Assembly (NCBI GenBank): GCA_035544215.1
Contig: DATKHY010000003.1
Span: 124,001 to 188,000, forward strand
Reading direction: 5' to 3'
From: Candidatus Binatia bacterium
Lineage (GTDB): Bacteria; Vulcanimicrobiota; Vulcanimicrobiia; Vulcanimicrobiales; Vulcanimicrobiaceae
Length of the DNA stretch: 64,000 nt
Part shown: piece after piece, positions 28,139 through 38,052 of the stretch
How positions within the stretch are numbered: position 1 is the first letter of the stretch
Layout of the letters: every line of letters begins with the position of its first letter
Notes under the pieces: model-generated
Told to the model about the DNA's origin: nothing
What the model saw: only the letters and a program-made list of their open reading frames with translations
Database searches by the model: none
Program-made: the position numbers and the translations under genes

Positions 28139-29318
28139 GGCCGTCATCGTGTCGACGGCGCGCACGCCGATCGGCCGCGCGTTTCGCGGCGCGTTCAATC
28201 AGACGCCGGGCGCGACCATGGCCGGACACGCCATCGAGCACGCGCTGCGGCGCGCGTCGGTCGATCCGGGCGAAGTCGACGACGTGCTCCTCGGCTGCGG
28301 TCTGCCGGAGGGCGCGACGGGCAACAACGTCGGGCGCACGGCGGCGCTGCGGGCCGGCTGTCCGGTGAGCGTGCCGGGACAGACGATCAGCCGTTTCTGC
28401 GCGTCGGGCCTCGACGCGATCGCCGCGGGGGCGAAGCGCGTCATCGCGGACGGCGCGCGGATCGTCGTGGCGGGTGGGGTCGAGTCGATCAGTATGGTGC
28501 AGAACGAGGTTCACATGCACTTCATCACCGAGGAGTGGCTGCTGCGCCACGCGCCCGATCTCTACACGCCGATGCTCTTCACCGCCGACTTCGTCGCGAA
28601 GAAATATTCTGTTTCGCGCGAGCGGCAGGACCAATACGCGCTGCAGAGCCAGCAGCGCACGGCCGCCGCGCAGGCCGCGGGGCGCTTCGACGCCGAGATC
28701 GTGCCGCTGCCGTCGTGGAAGTACGAACAAGATAAGACGACGGGCGCCGTGACCGAGCGCCACGTCGACCTGACGAAGGACGAAGGCAACCGCCCCGACA
28801 CGACGCTCGACGGCCTGGCCGCGCTCCGCAGCGCAGTGCCGGGCGTCGCCGACGCGAGCGTCACGGCGGGCAACTCGTCGCAGCTCTCCGACGGCGCCGC
28901 CGCCGTCGTCGTCATGGATTCTGCGCTCGCGCAGCAGCGCAAGCTTGCGCCGTTGGGCATCTACCGGGGCTACGTCGTCGCCGGATGCGATCCGGGCGAG
29001 ATGGGCATCGCGCCGATCTACGCCGTTCCGAAACTGCTCAAGCAGCATGGCTTGAGCATCGGCGACATCGGCTTATGGGAACTGAACGAGGCCTTCGCGG
29101 TGCAGACGATCTACTGCCGCGACACGCTCGGAATCCCCAACGACCGGTTCAATGTCGACGGCGGTGCGATCTCGATCGGCCATCCTTACGGCATGAGCGG
29201 CGCGCGCATGACGATGCACGCGCTCATCGAGGGCAAGCGCCGCGGCGAAAAATACGTCGTCGTGACGATGTGCGTCGCCGGAGGAATGGGAGCCGCGGCG
29301 CTCTTCGAGGTCGCCTAG
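28131..29318 (+). CDS. Acetyl-CoA acyltransferase (thiolase)
   Basis: Last step of beta-oxidation. 395 residues from the ATG at 28131. The catalytic Cys is in [11 protein letters not shown] (about 86), the His in [16 protein letters not shown] and the second Cys in [18 protein letters not shown]. Third gene of the operon. A degradative FadA-type role is the natural reading from context. Confidence 0.95.
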   Translation: MPEAVIVSTARTPIGRAFRGAFNQTPGATMAGHAIEHALRRASVDPGEVDDVLLGCGLPEGATGNNVGRTAALRAGCPVSVPGQTISRFCASGLDAIAAGAKRVIADGARIVVAGGVESISMVQNEVHMHFITEEWLLRHAPDLYTPMLFTADFVAKKYSVSRERQDQYALQSQQRTAAAQAAGRFDAEIVPLPSWKYEQDKTTGAVTERHVDLTKDEGNRPDTTLDGLAALRSAVPGVADASVTAGNSSQLSDGAAAVVVMDSALAQQRKLAPLGIYRGYVVAGCDPGEMGIAPIYAVPKLLKQHGLSIGDIGLWELNEAFAVQTIYCRDTLGIPNDRFNVDGGAISIGHPYGMSGARMTMHALIEGKRRGEKYVVVTMCVAGGMGAAALFEVA

Positions 29319-29322
29319 CGCG

Positions 29323-29601
29323 CTATTTTTTTGAAAACGCCGTGCACCAGCCCTTGGGGCTGATCGATCCGTCCACGATGCTGCACGTTCCGTTCGCCGA
29401 TGCCGAGCTGCCCGGCTTGAAGAACCGGCACTGCGAGCACTGCTGTCCGTGACTGGGGGTGCTTTGATATTTGAATTGCGCTTTGGAAGCCTTCGCCTGG
29501 GCCGCGGTCGTTTCGGCGAGAAGCAGCCCGGCTAGGGCGGGCAGCACCAGGGCGCCGGCGACGAACCGGCCGCGGGTCATGCCGTCGTTAGACTCTTTCA
29601 T
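29323..29601 (-). CDS. High-potential iron-sulfur protein (HiPIP)
   Basis: 92 residues. The HiPIP pattern is complete: four Cys ligands in CSQC, GTC and GWC order (QQCSQCRFF, NGTCSIVDG, PKGWCTAF), for one [4Fe-4S]3+/2+ cluster. The export signal MTRGRFVAGALVLPALAGL is Tat-like, but the pair is RGR rather than RR; HiPIPs are normally Tat substrates. A strong AGGAGGT lies 9 nt upstream of the ATG. It is a periplasmic electron carrier, convergent with the thiolase gene. Confidence 0.92.
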   Translation of the reverse strand: MKESNDGMTRGRFVAGALVLPALAGLLLAETTAAQAKASKAQFKYQSTPSHGQQCSQCRFFKPGSSASANGTCSIVDGSISPKGWCTAFSKK

Positions 29602-29780
29602 TTGAACGCTTACCTCCTACGAAGAACCCTTTTGCCCAAAGCTGCGGCCATTCTTGCCTCTGCAGTGACCGGGCAGGCGGCACCGGCCTCTCACTCCGGC
29701 TTAATGGTACGCTAATCGTGATTCGATGACTTCGCGCGGCCAATGCGGTTTCAATTGGCGTGAGGGGAAAAAGACACAAC

Positions 29781-32033
29781 ATGACAACCAAGTGGTTCAC
29801 TAGCCTGATTTCCGGGGTTGCCCTCGTCGGGGTGACTCTCACGGGCGCATTCCCGGTCGCAGCAGCCGAGCAGGCGCCCGACAAAAACGGGCCGGGCGTC
29901 GCGAGAGTCAGCATCATCCAGGGCTCGGCGGTCGTCCAGCGCGGCGACAGCCACACCCAGTCGGCCGCGGTGCGCAACACGCCGCTCCTACCGGGCGACT
30001 ACATTTCGACCGGCCAGACATCGCGCGCCGAGGTTCAGTTCGATGGCGAGACCGCCGTGCGGTTGGGCGGGAACGTTCAGGCGCGGGTAACCGACAACGA
30101 TCCGAACAACCGGCGAATGCAGCTCGCTGACGGCACGATCGAAGTCGGCATGGTCCGCAACGGACAAACGATTGACATCGACACGCCGTCGGTCACGGTG
30201 CGTGTCCACGAGGCCGGCGACTACCGGATCTCGATCGGCAACGACGGCTCGAGCTGGGTAACGGTTCGGCGCGGGACGGTCGACATCGTCACGTCACAGA
30301 ACACCTTCGCGCTGGGACAAGGCCGGACGCTCGTCGCGCGGGGCTCGGCGTCGAATCCGGCAATTAGCTATAGCTCCGCGATCGCGTTCGACTCGTTCGA
30401 CGACTTCAACGCGCAGCGCGACCAGTCGATGGTCGCCGCGCTGAACGCAAGCCCGAACCTCAACCCGAGCATCGCCGGGTACGACAACCTCGACGCCTAT
30501 GGCCAGTGGCAAGACGTCGCCGGCTACGGCCAGGCTTGGGTGCCCGATCAGACGTCCGGATGGGCTCCGTATCGTGACGGCTCTTGGGCCTGGGAAGGCG
30601 GTTACGGTTGGACGTGGGTCGGTGCCGAGCCGTGGGGCTGGGCGCCGTATCACTACGGCCGCTGGTTCTGGGCCAACGGCTACGGCTGGGCCTGGTATCC
30701 GCCGGCATACGGCTACACGCCCGCGTGGTCGCCGGCGCTCGTCGGATTCTACGGATTCGGCGGCGGAGTGAGCGTCGGGGTCTCGTTCGGCTTCGGCTAT
30801 CCATACGTGGGCTGGTGCCCGCTCGCACCCTATGAGGCGTACTATCCGTGGTACCCGGGCTGGGCCTGGACCGGCTTCGGATGGGGCTGGCCGTGGTACG
30901 GTTATGGCGGCTATGGCGGCTATGGCGGTTACGGCGGCTTCTACGGCGGAACGCGCATCGTAAACGTCACGAACATCACCAACGTCTATCGTAACTTCCG
31001 TCACGGCGGCGGCAGCGGAACGGTGGTCGGCCGCTTCCAGCACGGAACGATCTCCGGACACACCATAGCGGTGACGTCGCGGAACCTCGGCGGACGCGTC
31101 GGATCGATCCACGGCGCGCTGCCGATTCGGCCGACGACTGCCAACGAGCGCTTCTCCGGCAGAAGCGTCGCGCAGACGCACTTCTCGCGGGCCTTCGACT
31201 CGCCGCGCTTCGCGTCGAACCACGCGGTCGCCGCGCGCAACTCGTTCGCCGAGCAGCAGCGCGACGTCACTCGAACCGTCCACGGAACGGCCGTGTCGCA
31301 TCAGACTGCGCCGCTGACTCGCACGAACGAGGCAACCATGCACGGAACGTCCGTGACGCGTGGCAGCGAAGCCACGATGCGCGGAACCGAGGCGACCCGC
31401 AACGCGGCCGCCCCGACCGGCTCATGGGCGCGCTTCGGCCAATCGCGCGGCGAGCCACGCTCCGCCGGCTTCTCCTCCGAACAACGCTCGGCGGGCGAGC
31501 AGCGCGCGACCGCCAGCACGGGCGCTCGGCAGAACTCCGGATTCGAACGGTCGAGTTTGAACGGGCGGGCGACGGAGTCGAGCGCGGCGGCGCGCAACAC
31601 CGAGCGGGCACCCTCGAATTCGTGGGGCCGCTTCTCGCAGTCGCGCGGTAACGTCCCGGTCCAGTACGGCGATCGCGACTCGTACTCGCGCGGCGCGTCC
31701 TACGGGAACGCCGGCTCGGCTCGCGGATCGTACCCGTCGTACTCGCGCCAGTCGTACCCGTCATACTCGCGCCAGTCATACCCATCGTACTCGCGCCAGT
31801 CGTACCCGTCCTATTCGCACGAGTCGTACCCGTCGTACTCACGCGGCTCGTACCCGTCGTACTCGCGCGGCTCGTATGGCTCCGCTCCGTCGTACTCGCG
31901 GGGATCGTACGGCTCGGCCCCGTCGTACTCGCGCGGATCCTACTCTGCGCCCCGCGAATCCGGCGGCGGCGGTGGTGGTGGAGCTCCTCGCGGCGGCGGC
32001 GGAGGCGGTGGAGGCCGCAGACCGCCTCAGTAA
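29781..32033 (+). CDS. Secreted FecR-domain protein with Trp/Tyr-rich DUF6600-like region and Ser/Tyr repeats
   Basis: 750 residues. A signal peptide (ending FPVAAAEQ) is followed by a FecR-like domain (about 40-210: GDYISTGQTSRAEVQFDGET), then a Trp/Gly/Tyr-rich segment with repeated WVP, GWAPYRDGSW and GWAPYHYGRW units typical of DUF6600. Next come a Gly-Tyr stretch, a low-complexity Thr/Ser/Arg region and tandem SYPSYSRQ repeats ending in poly-Gly. Probably cell-surface or extracellular. The ATG at 29781 is preferred over the GTG at 29760. The gap 29602-29780 holds the HiPIP Shine-Dalgarno region and nothing else I can name. Confidence 0.82.
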   Translation: MTTKWFTSLISGVALVGVTLTGAFPVAAAEQAPDKNGPGVARVSIIQGSAVVQRGDSHTQSAAVRNTPLLPGDYISTGQTSRAEVQFDGETAVRLGGNVQARVTDNDPNNRRMQLADGTIEVGMVRNGQTIDIDTPSVTVRVHEAGDYRISIGNDGSSWVTVRRGTVDIVTSQNTFALGQGRTLVARGSASNPAISYSSAIAFDSFDDFNAQRDQSMVAALNASPNLNPSIAGYDNLDAYGQWQDVAGYGQAWVPDQTSGWAPYRDGSWAWEGGYGWTWVGAEPWGWAPYHYGRWFWANGYGWAWYPPAYGYTPAWSPALVGFYGFGGGVSVGVSFGFGYPYVGWCPLAPYEAYYPWYPGWAWTGFGWGWPWYGYGGYGGYGGYGGFYGGTRIVNVTNITNVYRNFRHGGGSGTVVGRFQHGTISGHTIAVTSRNLGGRVGSIHGALPIRPTTANERFSGRSVAQTHFSRAFDSPRFASNHAVAARNSFAEQQRDVTRTVHGTAVSHQTAPLTRTNEATMHGTSVTRGSEATMRGTEATRNAAAPTGSWARFGQSRGEPRSAGFSSEQRSAGEQRATASTGARQNSGFERSSLNGRATESSAAARNTERAPSNSWGRFSQSRGNVPVQYGDRDSYSRGASYGNAGSARGSYPSYSRQSYPSYSRQSYPSYSRQSYPSYSHESYPSYSRGSYPSYSRGSYGSAPSYSRGSYGSAPSYSRGSYSAPRESGGGGGGGAPRGGGGGGGGRRPPQ
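31728..31937 (+). repeat. In-frame tandem repeats encoding SYPSYSRQ and SYGSAPSYSRG
   Basis: Six 24-bp units (31728-31871) encode SYPSYSRQ or close variants, followed by two 33-bp units (31872-31937) encoding SYGSAPSYSRG. The units differ by few bases, so copy number could vary by slippage or recombination. Confidence 0.85.
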
Positions 32034-32056
32034 CTCGCACCTTCGCAGGGAAAAGA

Positions 32057-32078
32057 GGGCGGCGCCAAGGCGCCGCCC
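32057..32078 (+). terminator. Hairpin after the FecR-domain gene, likely terminator
   Basis: GGGCGGCGCC (32057-32066) and GGCGCCGCCC (32069-32078) form a perfect 10-bp stem with a 2-nt loop, preceded by A-rich and followed by T-rich sequence (TTCGCTTT). The U-tract is imperfect. Confidence 0.6.
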
Positions 32079-32143
32079 TTCGCTTTGAAGAAAAGCGGGC
32101 GGCAATCTGCTTCTCCGAACATCTAAGGAGCCCGAACGTTTTT

Positions 32144-32677
32144 ATGAACAAAGCACGCTTCTCGCTAGGCGTCGCGGCACTTAGCCTGGTCTGCTCCGCG
32201 CCCGCCCTGAGCGTCACGTCGCATCCGGCGCATCCGATCAAGGTCAACAAGTGCAATCCGCAACGCAACAACTACGCGCAAGCCGGTTACGTGCCCGCGT
32301 ACTATCCCGGCGGCGTCGGCCCGTACTGGGGCTGGCCCTCGGTCTACGGCTACGGTTACCAGTATTACCAGTATCCGGTGTCCGGCAATCCAACCCTCGC
32401 GATTGATTACGTGAACGTCACGCAGACCGTGATGAAGGACATCGAGTTCGGGTTAGTCGTTCGCGGCAACCTCGTCGCCGAGGTACGCGACGTCGGTACC
32501 TTCTCGCCGGGCGCCGAGATCAAGCACGAGTTCGGAATCAGCCGCAACGTCTTCCCGCTTCAAACGAGCTTTCAGGAATGCGTTCCGCTGAAGATCACGT
32601 TCGCCGACGGTACGAAGTGGAAGAATCCGCATCTCCCGGCGCTGCGTCGCTCGATCTACGGACAACCGCCGCACTAA
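32144..32677 (+). CDS. Secreted hypothetical protein with Tyr/Pro/Gly-rich region
   Basis: 177 residues. An N-terminal signal (MNKARFSLGVAALSLVCSAPALS) precedes a short Tyr/Pro/Gly-rich stretch (about 50-85) and a compact beta domain with two cysteines (CNPQ, QECVP). A Shine-Dalgarno-like TAAGGAG lies about 12 nt upstream. Located between the FecR-domain gene and gdhA. No family recognised. Confidence 0.65.
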   Translation: MNKARFSLGVAALSLVCSAPALSVTSHPAHPIKVNKCNPQRNNYAQAGYVPAYYPGGVGPYWGWPSVYGYGYQYYQYPVSGNPTLAIDYVNVTQTVMKDIEFGLVVRGNLVAEVRDVGTFSPGAEIKHEFGISRNVFPLQTSFQECVPLKITFADGTKWKNPHLPALRRSIYGQPPH

Positions 32678-32691
32678 AAGTACAGCACGCA

Positions 32692-32755
32692 ATACAGCGC
32701 GGAACGTGGGCCCCAGGAAGACGCCTTCAAGGGGCCCATGTCCGGGGCGCTGTAT
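32692..32755 (+). promoter_or_regulatory. Long nested hairpin in front of glutamate dehydrogenase
   Basis: Three nested perfect stems: ATACAGCGC (32692-32700) with GCGCTGTAT (32747-32755), TGGGCCCC (32707-32714) with GGGGCCCA (32731-32738), and GAAG (32717-32720) with CTTC (32725-32728) around an ACGC loop. It ends 12 nt before the ATG at 32768. I match it to no known riboswitch. It could be a regulatory leader or a protein-binding site. Confidence 0.6.
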
Positions 32756-32767
32756 AGAAAAGGTGCT

Positions 32768-34035
<1,268 letters not shown>

Positions 34036-34039
<4 letters not shown>

Positions 34040-34614
34040 CGCAGCTCGGGTTCTTCGAAGGCGGCCGGCGCACGCTGGTCGACGACGAGACCGGCGCGAT
34101 CGTGTACGTTCCGGGTTTCATCGATCCGCCGACCGCGCAGCGCTGGTTCGACGCGCTGCGCGAAGCGGTGCCGTGGAGGAGCGAGCGGCGGCACATGTAC
34201 GATCGCGAGGTCGACGTGCCGCGGCTCGTCGCCGGCTACCGCCTCGATGACGAGGAGCCGCCCGCGGTGCTGGCCGAGGCCGCCGCACGCGTCGCGACCG
34301 CGACCGGTACGCCGTTCAATTCGGTCGGCCTGAATTACTATCGCGATGGGCGCGATAGCGTCGCGCCGCACAACGACCACCTTTACGAGATCGTCGAGCG
34401 ATATCCGATCGCGCTGATCTCGCTCGGCGCGACGCGCCTGATGACGATCCGCAGCAAGAGTAGGCCTCGGCGCACGTTCGACCTGGACCTCGAGGGCGGC
34501 AGCCTGCTTCTGATGAGTTACGAAACGCAGCTGCATTACGATCACGGCATTCCCAAGAGCCGCGTGCCGGTCGGGCCGCGCATCAGCGTCGCGTTGCGCG
34601 TGCGGCCGCGCTGA
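34036..34614 (+). CDS. AlkB-like 2-oxoglutarate/Fe(II) dioxygenase
   Basis: About 192 residues. The 2OG-oxygenase set is present: NYYRDGRDSVAPHNDH (HxD iron ligands), the distal His in HYDHGIP and the 2OG-binding Arg in GPRISVALRVR. AlkB homologues repair alkylated bases in DNA or RNA by oxidative demethylation. No ATG, GTG or TTG occurs at the expected N-terminus. The nearest candidate is the CTG at 34036, which overlaps the gdhA stop as CTGA; the GTG at 34102 would cut into the conserved YVPGF strand. Confidence 0.85.
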
Positions 34615-35537
34615 TGGAATCGCGTGCGGAGCCGTGGACCGCCGAGGTCGAGCTGACTGCGCAAAGCGCCGCCGGACTCGTAGCGCAGCAGTTTCCGCAG
34701 CTCGGCGCACCGTTGCTGCGCCCACTCGGCGAGGGCTGGGACAACGCCGCCTACCTCGTCAACGACGCGTGGGTCTTTCGCTTCCCGCGTCGCGCCGTCG
34801 CCGCGGGACTCATCGCGACCGAGTCGCGGATTCTCCCCTTGGTCGCGCCCGCGCTTCCGCTGCCCGTCCCCGTTCCCGTTTTCGTGGGACGTGCGAGCGC
34901 CGGTTATCCGTGGCCATTCGTGGGCTATCGCGTGTTGCGGGGTACGCCGATCTCGAATACGCCCACATGCGAATGCGACGATCCTGAGCTCGCGCGCGCG
35001 CTAGGCAAATTTCTCCGCGCTCTTCATGCAATCGACGCGAAGCCGCTCGTCGCCGCCGGACTTCCCGAGGATACGATCGGGCGTCTCGACCATGTTCGCA
35101 TGCGGCCGAAGTTCTTCGAGCGGCTAAGCGCGCTGGACGCCGCCGGCCTGGTGCGCAACGCCGGTGTCCTGATGGCGTTCCTCGATCGCGTCGCTCCGGC
35201 GGGCGCAAGACCCGAGCGGCTCGCAGTCGCGCACGGCGACCTCTACGCGCGCCACGTCCTGGTTGACGCGAGGCTGCAAGCGGCGGGAGTCATCGATTGG
35301 GGCGACGTTCACCACGGTGATCCGGCCCTCGACCTCGCGATCGCGTTCAGCGTCGTCGCACCGGGCGCGCGCGATGCGTTCTTCGAGGCGTACGCGCCGG
35401 TCGATTCACGCACGCTCGAGCTCGCGCGCTATCGCGCGATCTATCACAGCGTGATGACGGCACACTACGGACTGCGCGTCGGTGACACGGAACTGATCGA
35501 AGCCGGAACGAGGGGCCTTCGGCTAGCGCTCGATTAA
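34614..35537 (+). CDS. APH-family phosphotransferase (aminoglycoside/choline kinase-like)
   Basis: 307 residues, protein-kinase-like fold. The catalytic loop reads AHGDLYARHVLVD (HGD present, but the usual Asn at the metal position is His), and the metal-binding Asp is in VIDWGDVHHGDPALDLA. The N-lobe has GEGWDNAAYLV. The start overlaps the upstream stop (TGATG). The substrate is unknown: family members phosphorylate aminoglycosides, macrolides, homoserine or choline. Resistance should not be inferred from this alone. Confidence 0.8.
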   Translation: MESRAEPWTAEVELTAQSAAGLVAQQFPQLGAPLLRPLGEGWDNAAYLVNDAWVFRFPRRAVAAGLIATESRILPLVAPALPLPVPVPVFVGRASAGYPWPFVGYRVLRGTPISNTPTCECDDPELARALGKFLRALHAIDAKPLVAAGLPEDTIGRLDHVRMRPKFFERLSALDAAGLVRNAGVLMAFLDRVAPAGARPERLAVAHGDLYARHVLVDARLQAAGVIDWGDVHHGDPALDLAIAFSVVAPGARDAFFEAYAPVDSRTLELARYRAIYHSVMTAHYGLRVGDTELIEAGTRGLRLALD

Positions 35538-35890
35538 GGCGACATGGACGGCTCGGGCGTCGGGCCGTAGATGGCTTCGGCGGCGGTGCAGATCGTCCGC
35601 GAGCCGAGCTTGAAGTCGACCAGCGCCTCACCCTGCTCCGTCGTCGCGGTTCCGCCGATGGCGACCGGCGAGTCGACCGGCAGCGCGACGCGGTTGTAGA
35701 GCAGATCGGTCTGCCGCGTGAGGGCGCCGATGCTGCGATCCGTGAGATTGTCGTCGAACCACTTGCACGTATCGGCCGCGCCGCCCGGCAGGCCCGTGAA
35801 GGAATACATGATCGTTTGTGCCGGCGCGGCCGCGCACGCCAGAGACGCGATTGCCGCGAACGCCGCGGCCGCGGCGAGAGGACGCTTCAT
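35534..35890 (-). CDS. Small secreted hypothetical protein
   Basis: 118 residues. The signal peptide (MKRPLAAAAAFAAIASLACAAAPAQ) contains a cysteine but no convincing lipobox. The mature part has two cysteines (DTCKWFDD, RTICTAAE) and a short Pro-rich end. A TAGTAT hexamer lies about 9 nt upstream of the start, so the 5' leader may be only a few bases. Convergent with the kinase gene by 4 bp. No family recognised. Confidence 0.55.
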   Translation of the reverse strand: MKRPLAAAAAFAAIASLACAAAPAQTIMYSFTGLPGGAADTCKWFDDNLTDRSIGALTRQTDLLYNRVALPVDSPVAIGGTATTEQGEALVDFKLGSRTICTAAEAIYGPTPEPSMSP

Positions 35891-35902
35891 GCTCGCTTCA
35901 TA

Positions 35903-36568
35903 CTACGCGCTGGCGCGCCGCCCTGTTTCGCGGCGGGCGTCGGCGAGCAGACGCCGTACCTCGTCGTCGCTAGTCTGTTCGAAGTTCACGTAGTACAGAC
36001 CCACGGCGTGGAACGGTTCGGGGGTTCGTACGCACACGACCCGATCGACGATACCGCGCAGCGACGCGACCGTACGCGGCGCCGCCACGGGCACTGCCGC
36101 GACGACCGCGGCGGGGCTGCGGCGGCGCAACGCCGTCGCGGCGGCCCGCATCGTTGCACCGGTCGCCAGCCCGTCGTCGACGACGATGACGACCTTGCCC
36201 CGCAGATCCAGCTCCGGACGCGCGTCGCGATAGGCAATCTCGCGGCGCCTCAGCTCGTCGATCTCGCGCCGAACGACTTCTTGCAACGCCTCCGCGTCGA
36301 TCCCGAGCGTTGCGATGAGCTCGTCATCGAGGACGCATGTGCCGTCGCCCGCCAGCGCCCCCATCGCGAGTTCCTCGTGACCCGGCACCCCCAGCTTGCG
36401 GACGACGTAGACGTCGAGCGGCGCGCGCAGCCGGCCCGCGATCTCGTAGCCGATCGGGACACCGCCGCGCGGCAGCGCCAACACCACGACGTTCGGATCG
36501 CCGGCGTACTCCGCGAGAAGCTCGGCGAGCTGCCGCCCGGCGTCGGCCCGGTCGGCGAAGAGCTGCAT
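35903..36568 (-). CDS. Phosphoribosyltransferase-domain protein
   Basis: 221 residues from the ATG at 36568; an earlier frame start at 36691 adds an unconserved tail. Type I PRT fold with the PRPP loop VVIVVDDGLATGATM and an N-terminal LALPRGGVPIGYEIA strand-loop. Similar proteins are often annotated as predicted phosphoribosyltransferases of unknown substrate. Located upstream of the lipoprotein phosphoesterase pair, on the same strand. Confidence 0.82.
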   Translation of the reverse strand: MQLFADRADAGRQLAELLAEYAGDPNVVVLALPRGGVPIGYEIAGRLRAPLDVYVVRKLGVPGHEELAMGALAGDGTCVLDDELIATLGIDAEALQEVVRREIDELRRREIAYRDARPELDLRGKVVIVVDDGLATGATMRAAATALRRRSPAAVVAAVPVAAPRTVASLRGIVDRVVCVRTPEPFHAVGLYYVNFEQTSDDEVRRLLADARRETGRRASA

Positions 36569-36618
36569 GCTTGACACTGTTCCCGCGGCGGCGGCCGATT
36601 TACTCGGGGACGCCGTTA

Positions 36619-38022
36619 TTACTCCGGTGGCCCGCCATCGTGTTCGATGAGCCGTGCCATGCCGGCCGGGTTCGTGACTTTGTGAGCGCACGGCGATGCG
36701 GGAGGAAGCGGTGCGGGCTTAAAGGTGTTTAGCACCTGGCTCAAATCGAACACGTCTGCCATCGACGGCGCGGTCGCGTCAGTAGTGCCAAGCGTCCCGA
36801 GGTCAAACGTTTGTTCTATCAGCTTCAAGATGCTCCCGAAGGTATAGTGCGTGTGCGCGACGTGATGCGGCATCGCGAGCGGGGAAATAACGATCATCGG
36901 CACGCGAAAGCCCAGGCTTGTGTAGTTTATTTGGGCAGGGGGCTCGTTGTCGTACCATCCGCCCCAATCGTCCCATAGCAAGATGATCGCGGTGTCCTTC
37001 CAGTAGCGGCTGGTTCCGATGGCGTTGACAACCTTAGTCACCCATAGGGGGCCGCCATCGCATCCGCTCGCGGGATGGTCTGAATCGTAAAGCGACGGTA
37101 TGACCCACGAGACTGCTGGTAGAGCGCCCGCCTTAACGTCAGCGAAAATGCTCGTATTCGGCGAGCTGATATGCGTCCTCCAATCGCGACCGTAGAAAAC
37201 CTTCTTGATCGCGCGGAAACCGTTCCATACACCGCCGGAGAAGTCGCTCGGCAGGGTGATGCAGCAGTGGTCCACGTAAAAGTTCCAGGAAACGCTTTTG
37301 GCGTCGAGCAGGTCGGCAAGTGTAGCCCATGTGAAGCACGGCAACGCTCCAGACCCTACGCGGCCGTCCTTGAAGAGGACGGACGTTGTGTCGCCGGGCG
37401 GTGAATCGCAGCCCCATGGGGGCGTCACGGGCTCATCGGTTATAGATTCATGATCGTTCAGTGCGACCGTACCTGAGAGCAGCATTTGATGCGCAATGAA
37501 GCTGGAGGCCGTCTCGGTGAAAAACATCTCGTCCGAGAGCGTGTACTGCTCCGCGAGGTTCCAGTAGGGCTTCGTTTCCGTGCGGTCGACGTATGCGTAA
37601 GGGTAAAGTTTGGCTGGCCCAGCCTGGCCCGATTCGCCGAAGCGTATTGAATCGAAACCGTCGTTTTGGCAAACGTCGCTGGCATTCGCATTGCACTCAA
37701 CGACGAAGGCATGGTGGCTGTGATCGATGTCGGTCCCGAGGGCTGGAGGTCCGCTAGCGAGGCGCACCGAGTGAAGCGGCACTAGATGCGACCCTTTACA
37801 CCATGGGGCCGGCTTGCACGCCCCCCGCATCGCGGTGTTGGCTCCCGGGTAACCAGCGAAGAGATTGTCGAAGCTTCGGTTTTCCTGCACCATGACTACG
37901 ATGTGCCGAATCGCGTGCGCCGGCCGCGTCGTCGGGGGCGTCGACGAGATGCTGCTCGAGCTGTTGCATCCCGCCGCGGCGGCAAGCACAGCGAAAAGAC
38001 ACAGAAGGCCCAAGCGTTTCAT
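36619..38022 (-). CDS. AcpA/phospholipase C-type phosphoesterase lipoprotein, copy 1
   Basis: 467 residues. Lipoprotein signal (AAAAGC). The phosphoesterase family (PF04185 type) opens with HIVVMVQENRSFDNLF, where Glu-Asn bind metal, followed by DHPASGCDGG and WDDWGGWYD, which carry further metal-binding residues. Such enzymes are secreted acid phosphatases or phospholipases C. It is the downstream member of a tandem pair, 30 bp from its paralogue. Its base composition looks less GC-rich than copy 2. Confidence 0.88.
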   Translation of the reverse strand: MKRLGLLCLFAVLAAAAGCNSSSSISSTPPTTRPAHAIRHIVVMVQENRSFDNLFAGYPGANTAMRGACKPAPWCKGSHLVPLHSVRLASGPPALGTDIDHSHHAFVVECNANASDVCQNDGFDSIRFGESGQAGPAKLYPYAYVDRTETKPYWNLAEQYTLSDEMFFTETASSFIAHQMLLSGTVALNDHESITDEPVTPPWGCDSPPGDTTSVLFKDGRVGSGALPCFTWATLADLLDAKSVSWNFYVDHCCITLPSDFSGGVWNGFRAIKKVFYGRDWRTHISSPNTSIFADVKAGALPAVSWVIPSLYDSDHPASGCDGGPLWVTKVVNAIGTSRYWKDTAIILLWDDWGGWYDNEPPAQINYTSLGFRVPMIVISPLAMPHHVAHTHYTFGSILKLIEQTFDLGTLGTTDATAPSMADVFDLSQVLNTFKPAPLPPASPCAHKVTNPAGMARLIEHDGGPPE

Positions 38023-38052
38023 TCCGACCTCCGAGTAGTAGACGGGGGTGAG

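Noticed and set aside
31728-31937. Regular repeats that could suggest a CRISPR array
   Set aside because: Units are contiguous, in frame and without spacers; they encode SYPSYSRQ repeats of a secreted protein.
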